NCBI GenBank assembly: GCA_002256935.1
Contig: NCGL01000055.1
Location: 1-32,085 of the forward strand
Direction of reading: 5' to 3'
From: Bdellovibrio sp. 28-41-41
GTDB taxonomy: Bacteria; Bdellovibrionota; Bdellovibrionia; Bdellovibrionales; Bdellovibrionaceae
DNA: 32,085 bases
Part shown: piece by piece, positions 15,643-23,584 of the stretch
Position numbering within the stretch: position 1 is the first letter of the stretch
How the letters are laid out: each line of letters opens with the position of its first letter
The notes under the pieces: model-generated
What the model saw: the letters and a program-made list of their open reading frames with translations, nothing else
The model's database searches: none
What the model was told of the DNA's origin: nothing
Program-made: the position numbers and the translations under genes

Positions 15643-17159
15643 AACTGATTGTTCGCATAAATTTCTGAGAGCTCCATCTTCCAAGGCTTTCTAGCAATCG
15701 CAACAAATGGTGCGATGACTAGTGGAACAATGGCGGCGTCTGCCAAAGCTTTGAAATGGAGTTCTCTAAGAGTTTTCGTTCTTTCTTCTTTATTTGAAAG
15801 CGACATATAATTCGCCATCCACTGTGGTCTCTCGGATTTTTTCAGTCCCAAGAACCCAGTGTTCAGAGAATAGGAAATTAGATTGATATCTTCCATAAAG
15901 CCGGTGTCGGTGCCGGCAATGATCGCATGAGGCATTTCAGAGGGATCTTTATAGGTATGAAGGTCGGGAAGGACTTTCTCTAGATAAAGATCGGCGTCGG
16001 GCAAAACTTCTCGAATAGGAGTTGCCCATTGCTCGAAGTCGCCCGACTTGAAAAGCCCAATACGCAAGTTTGCTGGCGGATTCCCTTTGATCTGTCCAAT
16101 CAAACGATGAATTTCGGCTTGCTGGGTGTCACTTAGGCCGCCATCACCTAAGGCAGGGAAAAATTCTTCCGATGGCTGATAGCCAGGAAGACCTTGATAA
16201 ATCTTGGTGAAAGACTCGCGAACTTTTTTTCCGACAATGTGTCGCTGTTCGGCTGTCAGCTCCCTCTTTCCTCGATCAGTGAAGATCAAGACGAAGTTTT
16301 TGATCTTCATCGTTGCATGAAGCTGAACGTCAGAATGATTGCGAGCGTAGTTGATAATTTCCTCGATCTTTGAAGCATTAGTGGTGAGGAGATGATCCAC
16401 TTTTCCTTCGTCAAAAAGGGCCAAGGCGCCGGGAGATACCTTGGGATCAAAGGCGACCATAGTGACTTCTTTCGCCACTCCATCTTGCGACCGAAAATGA
16501 TTCGGATTTTGTTTGAGGTGCATCGAACCGTCATCATCTTGCTTGTCGAGATAGTAGAGTCCCGTGGTCTCTCGGTAATCTATGATTTCCAATGTCTTTG
16601 GATCGACGGCCGACTGCGGAATGATTGCGAAATCAATTGCAGAAAGCATCGGAAGCAAAACAGTCTTCTGCGATCCGGGCTTCAAAACAACTGTGTCTCC
16701 GCGAAGCTCAAGACCGCGGCAGTTATCATTTACACTGTTTAAAACTTCGCCTGGGCAAATCAGATCCCGAAAATTGCCATGGGTATTTTGCGAGAGAAGA
16801 ATGACGCGTTTTAGAGAGAAAATAACGTCAGCCGCAGAAACTTGTTTGCCAGATATGGTGCGAACGTCACTACGAATTTTGAAGTGAAGTTCCGGTCCTT
16901 CCCACCGAAAGGATTCAGCTAGAGCGGGAAGGACCTGACCGCCTTTCGGGTCAATTTCAACAAGTGGCGAATAAAGATTTTCGAGCAGAATATATTCATA
17001 GGCCACATGGATGTTCGTGGGCTCAAAAGTTTTAATTGTGCGCTTTGACGGAAACGCCACACGAAGCGTTTCCGTCTGATTTGAGTCTGAGTTGTTTATT
17101 GAATAGCCCACAAGCCCTCCAGCCAAAATCAAAAGCCCAATTGTCATCCAGGTTTTCAT
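15624..17159 (-). CDS. OppA-like peptide-binding protein (SBP family 5)
   Basis: This 511-residue protein belongs to the family 5 extracellular solute-binding proteins that bind oligopeptides. An N-terminal hydrophobic segment (about 5-22) with no lipobox cysteine makes it a periplasmic or membrane-anchored protein rather than a lipoprotein. The family layout is clear: NLYSPLVEIDPKGGQVLPAL, then SWxF-like FRWEGPELHFKIRSDV, SAADVIFSLKRV and DYRETTGLYYL. No ABC permease or ATPase genes are nearby, so import is not its obvious task; delivery of a ligand to the adjacent kinase is more plausible. The start may be GTG at 17168, which overlaps the previous stop, or ATG at 17159. I prefer the ATG because the same GTGACAACTATG context starts the coupling protein gene. 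Confidence 0.85.
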   Translation of the reverse strand: MKTWMTIGLLILAGGLVGYSINNSDSNQTETLRVAFPSKRTIKTFEPTNIHVAYEYILLENLYSPLVEIDPKGGQVLPALAESFRWEGPELHFKIRSDVRTISGKQVSAADVIFSLKRVILLSQNTHGNFRDLICPGEVLNSVNDNCRGLELRGDTVVLKPGSQKTVLLPMLSAIDFAIIPQSAVDPKTLEIIDYRETTGLYYLDKQDDDGSMHLKQNPNHFRSQDGVAKEVTMVAFDPKVSPGALALFDEGKVDHLLTTNASKIEEIINYARNHSDVQLHATMKIKNFVLIFTDRGKRELTAEQRHIVGKKVRESFTKIYQGLPGYQPSEEFFPALGDGGLSDTQQAEIHRLIGQIKGNPPANLRIGLFKSGDFEQWATPIREVLPDADLYLEKVLPDLHTYKDPSEMPHAIIAGTDTGFMEDINLISYSLNTGFLGLKKSERPQWMANYMSLSNKEERTKTLRELHFKALADAAIVPLVIAPFVAIARKPWKMELSEIYANNQLWLIKR

Positions 17160-17164
17160 AGTTG

Positions 17165-17455
17165 TCACTTCACTGGATCGACGCAGATGACGCCTTCCCT
17201 CATAGGAACGGTTTGAATAATGCCCTCACGACGAAGTTCCTCAACCAGGTCTCTGTTAATTTTTAGACCCTTTGCTGGTTGAACAGTAAGAGCGCGGGAT
17301 TGCAGAAGAACCATCAATGCCTGCTTGACGGTTTCTTTGTCGTAAACACGGGTGTCGATTTGATTCGGACTCTCCGTATTTTCGCAATTTTCTGACCAAG
17401 CCGATTGGCTCAACATCAGAAACAGAATCATGGCGGTCATGTTTGTTTTTTTCAT
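17165..17455 (-). CDS. Small secreted two-cysteine protein
   Basis: This is a 96-residue protein with a Sec signal peptide (about 1-21, LMLSQSAWS, then ENCEN). The mature part is about 75 residues with exactly two cysteines, near the start (Cys24) and near the end (Cys91, in GVICVDPVK), so one disulfide could close the chain. The middle is helical and basic (VKQALMVLLQSRALTVQPAK). I do not recognise a family. It is coupled by ATGA to the regulator before it and followed at once by the peptide-binding protein. It could be a signal precursor, a substrate of the YcaO-like protein, or a periplasmic accessory of the kinase sensor; the sequence does not decide between these. Confidence 0.7.
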   Translation of the reverse strand: MKKTNMTAMILFLMLSQSAWSENCENTESPNQIDTRVYDKETVKQALMVLLQSRALTVQPAKGLKINRDLVEELRREGIIQTVPMREGVICVDPVK

Positions 17456-18858
17456 GTGTCACTCCCTTTTTGTTCAAATGGATTTTCAATTTCTAAAGCT
17501 CTCATTCTTGATCTCAACATGCTTCGAGCGGCACCCAGGCGGTCGGCGGCTTCGGTTAAACTCTTTGAGCCGTTCAAAGCCCGCTCTATGAGCTGCTTTT
17601 CTTCACTGACGGTGCGGAGCCGCCAGATTTCATAATCGATTTCAGAAGCGAATTTTTTCTTTGGAGTTTTGGGCTCCATTTGCGTCGTCGCTCGATCAAA
17701 GGCGTCCTCGGTGATAGTTTTACCGTCGGTCATTAAGTGCATTCGTGAAATCACATGAGCGAGTTCACGAATGTTTCCGGGCCAAGCCTGCTTCATCATC
17801 AGGCTCGCACATGACGATAGAATTTCCTTATGTTCGCCTGCAGATTCATTCTCCTTTTTAAGGAAGAATTCAATAAGACAAGGAATGTCCTCGGGCCTGT
17901 CACGAAGCGGCTCAAGCGTGATTGGTAAAGCGTTGATCCGATAAAAAAGGTCCTGGCGAAAGCGGCCTCCCGCGATCATCTCTTCAAGGGGAGCATTGGT
18001 CGCCGTAATCACGCGTACTTTTACCTTCTTTGGAACATTGGAGCCCACGGGCGTAATTTCTCCCTCTTGGAGAACCCGGAGAAGTGTGGCCTGCAAATGA
18101 ATTGGCAGCTCACCAATCTCATCTAAGAAGAGTGTCCCATTGCTGGCGGCCTGGAATTTTCCGACACGGTCCTTTGTTGCACCAGTGAATGAGCCTCTTT
18201 CATGCCCGAAAAGTTCGGACTCGATCAGTTCGGCTGGGATTGCTCCGCAATTGACGGCGATAAAAGGACCCAGACGCCACGGTGAATTATCGTGAAGGGC
18301 TCGAGCAATTCGCTCTTTGCCGGTTCCATTTTCGCCGCGAATCAAAACTGACTGATGAGAAGGAGCATATTTGAGAACCAGCCGAGAAACATCGGCTAAA
18401 TGGTTCGATGCACCCTCCATACGAAGGCTCTGGATAATTTTACGATTCTCGCTTGGGCTTGCAGCCGGAAGAACTTTGTTCTTCTTTTCGTATTCACGGC
18501 AGATGCGGTGAATGATGCCAAGAAGCTTTTCGTTGGCTGTGTCCTTGGCCACAAACATCAAGGCGCCGGAGTCAAGTGACTCATTGTGCGCTTCAACTCC
18601 GTCGTCACAAGAAAATCCAAGTAGGTGAAGTTTAGAATCGAATTCTCGAATTTTAGAAATAACCTCGGGTCCCTTGAGACCGGGCATGTGATAGTCCACG
18701 AGTGCCAACGAAAAAGGGACAATCTTTTGTCGAACGAGGGCTACGCCCTCGTCGCCGCTCTCCACCGCCTTTACGAAGAAACCTTCGTCCTCAAGAAACG
18801 TCTTCATCGATGAACGAACCGATTGGTCGTCGTCTATGAGTAGGATGTTGTGCTTCAT
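17452..18858 (-). CDS. NtrC-family sigma54-dependent response regulator
   Basis: This is a 468-residue transcription activator. The receiver domain occupies 1-120 with Asp10-Asp11, phospho-acceptor Asp55 (LVDYHMPG) and Lys105. The AAA+ domain has Walker A GENGTGKE at 175-182, the sigma54-contact loop GSFTGA at 222-227 (the first Ala of GAFTGA is Ser), Walker B LFLDE at 243-247 and the arginine-finger region [13 protein letters not shown] Fis-type helix-turn-helix ends the protein ([20 protein letters not shown]). It is the first gene of the signalling operon, with GGGGGG before its ATG. The likely input is the hybrid kinase in the same operon and the likely target is the transfer operon; both are inferences. 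Confidence 0.93.
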   Translation of the reverse strand: MKHNILLIDDDQSVRSSMKTFLEDEGFFVKAVESGDEGVALVRQKIVPFSLALVDYHMPGLKGPEVISKIREFDSKLHLLGFSCDDGVEAHNESLDSGALMFVAKDTANEKLLGIIHRICREYEKKNKVLPAASPSENRKIIQSLRMEGASNHLADVSRLVLKYAPSHQSVLIRGENGTGKERIARALHDNSPWRLGPFIAVNCGAIPAELIESELFGHERGSFTGATKDRVGKFQAASNGTLFLDEIGELPIHLQATLLRVLQEGEITPVGSNVPKKVKVRVITATNAPLEEMIAGGRFRQDLFYRINALPITLEPLRDRPEDIPCLIEFFLKKENESAGEHKEILSSCASLMMKQAWPGNIRELAHVISRMHLMTDGKTITEDAFDRATTQMEPKTPKKKFASEIDYEIWRLRTVSEEKQLIERALNGSKSLTEAADRLGAARSMLRSRMRALEIENPFEQKGSDT

Positions 18859-18888
18859 GGCTTACCCCCCGCGCCACAAGGAGGCATT

Positions 18889-18904
18889 ACAAATTCGGTG
18901 CCTA
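18889..18904 (-). promoter_or_regulatory. Candidate sigma54 promoter of the signalling operon
   Basis: On the minus strand, TAGGCACCGAATTTGT matches the -24/-12 consensus in most positions (GGCAC, then TTG with the required spacing), with GT in place of GC at -12. It would start a leader of roughly 18 bases before the ATG at 18858. If real, the sigma54 activator would control its own operon. No enhancer dyad like those at 13134-13252 is visible upstream. Confidence 0.35.
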
Positions 18905-19094
18905 GAAATTGGACACAGTAAAATAGCCTTTGTTTAATCTGATTCGATTTGACGTTGGCATAGGCTGCCTTTTGAAGGCCTTGCCCTGTAAGAACTGCAT
19001 GGTCGTATTGTCACCAGGCAGGTCGAGCTATGTAAGTGCTGATTTAATAAAGGAAAACTGAAATCTTTGAGTGGATTATTTGAGCCAAGTCCGT

Positions 19095-19583
19095 TTATTG
19101 ATTTTTATTCCTAGGCGAAAACTCGATTATGTCTGCGGGCGGTGACTTGATACGACTGAAATCCACATCTGGAATCAGAATGCCAAATCTACGAACGAGG
19201 TCTAACGCAATGTCTTGCTTGCCCGCTCTTGTTTCTGGATTCGCAAATTCAAATAGGCGGCGATTGAAATAATCCTGCTCGTGTTGGGCTGTGCATTCCT
19301 GGCAATAGGCTCTTTCTAGAAGAGCGGTTGAGCGGATTTGCCCATTTTCAAATTTCTGGATCATTTCTGTATCGTAGTTTGAACTCTTGGCAATGCGCGC
19401 GACAGATACACCCCTGTACTCACGCATGCGCTTGAAAAACTGGGAAATAAGTTTTTGAGCAATCTCTTCTTTTTCCCCAAAAGGGCGGTCTTCATTTCTT
19501 CGAAGCTCCCAATAGATTGGATTCATGTGCTTTCGAAGCGATTTGAATTTGTATACGTTGATGTCGATGTATTGCGTGTTCAT
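19095..19583 (-). CDS. HTH (XRE-like) regulator
   Basis: This is a 162-residue protein. A helix-turn-helix of Cro/C1 style lies at about 46-85 (FFKRMREYRGVSVARIAKSS, then YDTEMIQKFENGQIRS). The region after it (about 86-160) is unfamiliar, with one Cys-x-x-Cys (YCQECTAQ). The N-terminus is unusual, with the tandem YIDINVYKFKSLRKHMNPIYW. Its start has GAGGCATC upstream. Directly before it lie four AGCT boxes at exact 10-bp spacing, so autoregulation is likely. It faces the signalling operon across 236 bases in which I see no further gene apart from the candidate sigma54 promoter. Confidence 0.72.
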   Translation of the reverse strand: MNTQYIDINVYKFKSLRKHMNPIYWELRRNEDRPFGEKEEIAQKLISQFFKRMREYRGVSVARIAKSSNYDTEMIQKFENGQIRSTALLERAYCQECTAQHEQDYFNRRLFEFANPETRAGKQDIALDLVRRFGILIPDVDFSRIKSPPADIIEFSPRNKNQ

Positions 19584-19594
19584 GATGCCTCATA

Positions 19595-19628
19595 AGCTAA
19601 TATAAGCTCTTTATAGCTAATTTCAGCT
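19595..19628. promoter_or_regulatory. Four AGCT boxes phased at 10 bp
   Basis: AGCT occurs at 19595, 19605, 19615 and 19625, exactly one helical turn apart. Read on the minus strand the units are TTAGCTGAAA, TTAGCTATAA, AGAGCTTATA and TTAGCTTATG. They lie 12-45 bases before the ATG of the HTH regulator and so overlap its promoter or leader. The same-face phasing suggests cooperative binding of a repressor. A further palindrome, GCTTATAAGC, follows a few bases upstream (near 19648-19657). Confidence 0.55.
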
Positions 19629-19758
19629 AAAATTGGAAGAAAATTGTGCTTATAAGCGCTAGCAGAATCGAATGACCACCTCTAAACCATCAGGATCACT
19701 GCTAAATCTTTGACGCTTCCTCTAGGTGGTTGTAGACTTTAAACCAAACGGAGTGCCC

Positions 19759-20229
19759 ATGCCTAAGCCACCAGACAATCGAAAGCCCAAACGTAATTCT
19801 ACGGAAGAGAAATTAAGAGCTACGCCTTTTACTGGTGTTGATGCTCTTGATTCAGAAGAAAAGGCGATAAGACACTCGGTATGGCGCAGATTTACAGAAT
19901 CAAAAGTCGCCGAAGAACTTTTGACTAAACCTGAATTTACGCATGTGGTGGAGGAGCTAAAGGCCGGCCTTTCTTGTTCAATGAACGGTGGCACCAAGGA
20001 TGCCATCTACAAGATTTCATCCGAAGGGCGAGGAATGAAATTGGAAGTGAATAAGAAGTTTGCGGATTCTCTCGGCGAACACCAAGTGCGATTCTTTCAA
20101 GGAGTTGTCCAAGCCGGAATCGAAGGCTATGGATCACTTTATATGCAGGTAAAAGGATTACTCTCTCGTCCAAGCGTTGACCCCAAAGAGTTTGAGGCCG
20201 CAACTGGGACTATTAAGAAAAAACATTAG
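19759..20229 (+). CDS. Unknown 156-residue protein
   Basis: This is a soluble protein with a proline- and lysine-rich N-terminus (MPKPPDNRKPKRNSTEEKLR) and a mixed helical body (RHSVWRRFTESKVAEELLT, FFQGVVQAGIEGYGSLYMQV). I do not recognise it. It is divergent from the HTH regulator, and the phased AGCT boxes lie between the two starts, so both may be under the same control. A GTG at 19726 gives a longer frame, but ATG at 19759 has GGAGTGCCC upstream. Its 3' end converges on the lipoprotein operon with a 24-base gap. Confidence 0.65.
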   Translation: MPKPPDNRKPKRNSTEEKLRATPFTGVDALDSEEKAIRHSVWRRFTESKVAEELLTKPEFTHVVEELKAGLSCSMNGGTKDAIYKISSEGRGMKLEVNKKFADSLGEHQVRFFQGVVQAGIEGYGSLYMQVKGLLSRPSVDPKEFEAATGTIKKKH

Positions 20230-20253
20230 CGGATCATCGCGACAGCCGCCTAT

Positions 20254-22818
20254 TTAGTCCCCACAGCTCGTTCCATATAACCAATTTCCAGCCCCAATAA
20301 AAAGAGAATGAAGAGAACCCGCTGAGGTTCGTACAGAATCCACGTTCCAACCTGGCTGAGCAAAATTGATAGCAGAAATCGCAGAGTTTAAAATCGTACT
20401 GGAGTTTTTTGCAGCGACAAGCGTCGATGACAGCGGAAAGCTTCCTGAACTGTTGTTATTGAGTGCAAGTACGCCAGAGTTTCCTGCGCCAATTGGATAC
20501 GCAACATATGCAGTACCGGTGCTCGTAAAAGTAAGACCGGTATTTAGAAGGCCATCTGAAGTTGCCGCAAGCCCGCTTACGCCTGCTGTGAGATTCTCAA
20601 CGAAAGAGTATGACCAGTTCGCAAGGCTCGTGCAGCTTGCAAGAGATGATGTGCAATAAGAGTAGTAAACCCTATTGTTAGCTCTATCGTAGTAAGTAAT
20701 TGCAGGGCGCGATGTCGCTGGATTGATCTTTATCTTTGCCCCCATGCCACTAGCTGTGAGTGCTGTCACATTCGTCGAAGTGGACCAAGTAGCCGCTCCG
20801 TTTGTACTTTGAGAATATTCAACACGGTTGTTAGCACTGCGGTCATAGTAAGCGATAACGATGTTTCCGTTGGTGTCATAATCTGCCGTGAGATTAGAGT
20901 TTGAGTTGGCAAGATTTGTTGATTCGATTTGTGTAACATTCGACCAATTTCCAGTCGCTGGATCAAGCTTTGCCGACCAAATTCCGGTGTTCGCGACTGT
21001 TCCATGATTTGCTACCCCAACAATCATCACCGGAGTTACCGAGGTCGCTGTTCTGTCCATCGCAAGTGCTACACTGTGATAGGCTGGTGCCGTCGCTGCT
21101 GTAACCGCAGTCCTAAATGGAAAATAGTAGGTTGACCAAATCCCAGTGCCGTCAGTTTCAGAATTTGTCGCAACTCTAAACCGCAAGGATTGCAGATCAT
21201 AAAATCCTATCCATGGCTTGTCGTTACTATCAAATACAAGTGATATGGCTTGAGGTTGTCCGACAATAGGAACTGCGCGAATATTCCAGTTGTCTGAAGC
21301 AGATGATCCTGTGCGAATTCCATACCTCAGTATTCCGGTGGTGGCAGCATTTGATGAGTAGTCCACAAAAACTGCGCCAGGCGTTCCGCTAGATGTTGCG
21401 TTGACCGAAATATTTGGAACCTGGCTTGCTGTCATCTGAAGTTGTCCGTCTATAGTTAACGGGGTCTCGTAATATTCAGCAGTGGCACTATTAGAAGCAA
21501 CAGTTGTATTTTCAATCCATCCGAAAACAAGATTTCCGTTAAATGGTGCGGCCGCAGTTGTCTTAGCAAATGTTGTGTATGCTTGTGACAATGAGGCATC
21601 CACAGCCAGACCTCCGCGAGTTGTTCCAGCGGCGGCAAGCGTCGCCGTTGCGACAGTTCCTTGTGCATTCCAAGAGGTGAACGAACCGCCCGTTGTGTTG
21701 TAATAGCGAACACTTGTTGTCGTTTCATTTGCGAGTAGGTGATAGTTGTTACCAGTCACTCTCTCTAGGGCGAGGAAGGCGTTTCCACTATTTGCTGCTG
21801 TGCCGGAAATAGTTCCACTCGACGCGATCGCCCCAACAGTGCCAGCCGCGCAACCTCCACCCGCGAAAGCGGACTGATAAATCGAAAGCGCTGATCCGTT
21901 ATGGGCAATCGCCCTTACAGGAGCATCAGATGTTGTATCATCAACCGCTAACTGCACAGTAACTCTGTTTGCACCAGTACCGGTTAAAGTCTGAACGGCA
22001 CCGCCAGCCCAATTCGCAATTCCAGTTAGACAGCTTGAAAGAGTTGATTGGCGACAAATTGCAAAACTTGAATTTGCAGCTCCAGTGAGTGCAACGACAG
22101 GATAGTAGGTCGTTCCAGAGTAGCACCATCCAAGCCCCAGTGAATGTGGGTTTGTTCCCACGGTGCCAAGGGTTGTCGACGGCGATGAATAGTTTGCGCC
22201 GGATGAACAGCCAGAAGTGCAGAGAATTAGATGAGAGCTTCCAGCCGTATTTCTCGCATAAACAATTGCGACTTGGTCAGAGGGATTGACTTTAATATCA
22301 ACAGCCCGAACCGCAGTTCCTGCGGTATCGAGATTCGTGATCGTCCAACTGCCCTCTGTCGTGACGCTTGAGGTATTACGAATAGCAAGCTGTAAAGTTG
22401 TTGTCGAATTTGACCAAACCACAACTGGTATCCCAGTACTTAAATACGCAAGTCGAATGTGTGTAAATGTTGTCGTACTTCCCGCAGATACTATTTCAGT
22501 CTGCCAGTCAGTTCCATTCCAGTAGGTGTAGCGAATGCACGCGCATCCTGCATCAGTATAGACGGAGGCAGGATATGTTGTGCTAGGAATTATCTTAATG
22601 TCTGACCAGAGACCTCGTACTGCCACAGTCGTTGCGTTAGATCTCTCTCCTCGCCAAATCACTGATGTACTGGGGGAAGAACAAGTATTTGCCGAACTGC
22701 TGGAGCTTTCGCTCGATTCGGAGCTGAGATTTGATACGCTTGCATCTTTGTTGCAGCCTGAGCTCGTGACGAGAACGACCGCAAATAGTAGATGATATGC
22801 AAAGTAGCTTTTCCCCAT
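20254..22818 (-). CDS. Large lipoprotein with propeller-like repeats
   Basis: This is an 854-residue surface or periplasmic lipoprotein. The signal ends in SSGC with the lipidated residue at Cys22, followed by a serine-rich linker (SSESSESSSSS). The body is threonine-, serine- and asparagine-rich with repeats of the BNR or propeller style. Examples are SRPAITYYDRANNRVYYS, GNIVIAYYDRSANNRVEYS, DKPWIGFYDLQSLRF and DQVAIVYARN, each a Gly/Pro-x-x-hydrophobic-x-Tyr strand with an Asp turn. Function is unknown; sialidase-like propellers often bind glycans or proteins. ATG at 22818 has GAGGATATTT upstream and is preferred over a start at 22842 that would overlap the barrel gene. It is the third gene of its operon. 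Confidence 0.75.
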   Translation of the reverse strand: MGKSYFAYHLLFAVVLVTSSGCNKDASVSNLSSESSESSSSSANTCSSPSTSVIWRGERSNATTVAVRGLWSDIKIIPSTTYPASVYTDAGCACIRYTYWNGTDWQTEIVSAGSTTTFTHIRLAYLSTGIPVVVWSNSTTTLQLAIRNTSSVTTEGSWTITNLDTAGTAVRAVDIKVNPSDQVAIVYARNTAGSSHLILCTSGCSSGANYSSPSTTLGTVGTNPHSLGLGWCYSGTTYYPVVALTGAANSSFAICRQSTLSSCLTGIANWAGGAVQTLTGTGANRVTVQLAVDDTTSDAPVRAIAHNGSALSIYQSAFAGGGCAAGTVGAIASSGTISGTAANSGNAFLALERVTGNNYHLLANETTTSVRYYNTTGGSFTSWNAQGTVATATLAAAGTTRGGLAVDASLSQAYTTFAKTTAAAPFNGNLVFGWIENTTVASNSATAEYYETPLTIDGQLQMTASQVPNISVNATSSGTPGAVFVDYSSNAATTGILRYGIRTGSSASDNWNIRAVPIVGQPQAISLVFDSNDKPWIGFYDLQSLRFRVATNSETDGTGIWSTYYFPFRTAVTAATAPAYHSVALAMDRTATSVTPVMIVGVANHGTVANTGIWSAKLDPATGNWSNVTQIESTNLANSNSNLTADYDTNGNIVIAYYDRSANNRVEYSQSTNGAATWSTSTNVTALTASGMGAKIKINPATSRPAITYYDRANNRVYYSYCTSSLASCTSLANWSYSFVENLTAGVSGLAATSDGLLNTGLTFTSTGTAYVAYPIGAGNSGVLALNNNSSGSFPLSSTLVAAKNSSTILNSAISAINFAQPGWNVDSVRTSAGSLHSLFIGAGNWLYGTSCGD

Positions 22819-22831
22819 AAATATCCTCATT

Positions 22832-23584
22832 TCAGTACCCAATCTTGATTCCGACCGGAATCGCGAGCTGAGTTCTTGTGTCTTGTCCGCCTGTCACACC
22901 TCGGCTGACTGATCCGTCGTAGGAAACCTGATCCATTCTATAACTGGCGCCAGCAAACCCAACAATGTCATCTGATAGCGGATACTCCGCTAAAAATTTA
23001 AGTTCCGCGCCGATAAATTTCGGATTGTAACCCGTGATCTGCTGGGACTCTTTTATTTGGTGAGGAAGGTAAATCAGAAACTCAGATAGCATCGACCAAT
23101 CAGACTTCAGTTTCGTTTTGTAAGAAGCGTTAAACAGAAGACCTTGGCTCGACTGCTTTGTTAATACATTTTTGGGTGATGTATCCGTGGCTCCGGTTTG
23201 TAGAATTCCATATCCAAACCCGATGCGTAAGTTTTCAAATCTGCCGGAATCCCAAGGTGAAATTGAAATTAGAAATCTGAAGTCCTCACGAAACACCGAT
23301 AGACTTGTTGGGGTGACACCTGTGGGGGCGGTTTGATCAACCGAAGTCTTATCATATTTGAGGTTGTACTGAGTTTCGCTATCGGGGTCTTGATACGAAA
23401 AATCAATCCCGTAAAGCAGGCCACCTTTGTCTGGCAAATCTGAATTAAAGCCTGATCCAGAAAGGCTTGAGGAGAGCATTCCATATCCTGATTGAAGACC
23501 GACATACCTACCTTCTTCGACCGACTGAGCGTGGGCGGAAAAACCGGCGAACATCATCAAAGTGGTTAAGAATAGAGTTTTCAT
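22832..23584 (-). CDS. Outer-membrane beta-barrel protein
   Basis: This 250-residue protein has a signal peptide ending in AHA (about residue 19, then QSVEEG) and alternating amphipathic strands with glycine and aromatic residues (RYVGLQSGYGML, GLLYGIDFSYQD, ENLRIGFGYGILQ). It ends in an aromatic residue (IPVGIKIGY), the usual barrel-assembly signal. The length fits an 8- to 12-strand barrel. Its ATG overlaps the stop of the TPR gene, and the lipoprotein follows, so the three products probably work together at the outer membrane. No specific channel family is recognisable. Confidence 0.75.
   Translation of the reverse strand: MKTLFLTTLMMFAGFSAHAQSVEEGRYVGLQSGYGMLSSSLSGSGFNSDLPDKGGLLYGIDFSYQDPDSETQYNLKYDKTSVDQTAPTGVTPTSLSVFREDFRFLISISPWDSGRFENLRIGFGYGILQTGATDTSPKNVLTKQSSQGLLFNASYKTKLKSDWSMLSEFLIYLPHQIKESQQITGYNPKFIGAELKFLAEYPLSDDIVGFAGASYRMDQVSYDGSVSRGVTGGQDTRTQLAIPVGIKIGY

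Noticed and set aside
18999..19061. Plus-strand 20-residue open frame as a possible peptide signal precursor
   Set aside because: It has no ribosome site or signal sequence, and frames this short are common by chance.
55..19970. GGCCGGCCT at 55-63 and again at 19962-19970 as attachment-site halves
   Set aside because: The shared sequence is only nine bases and self-complementary, the second copy is inside a coding gene, and serine-recombinase cores are too short to be recognised this way.
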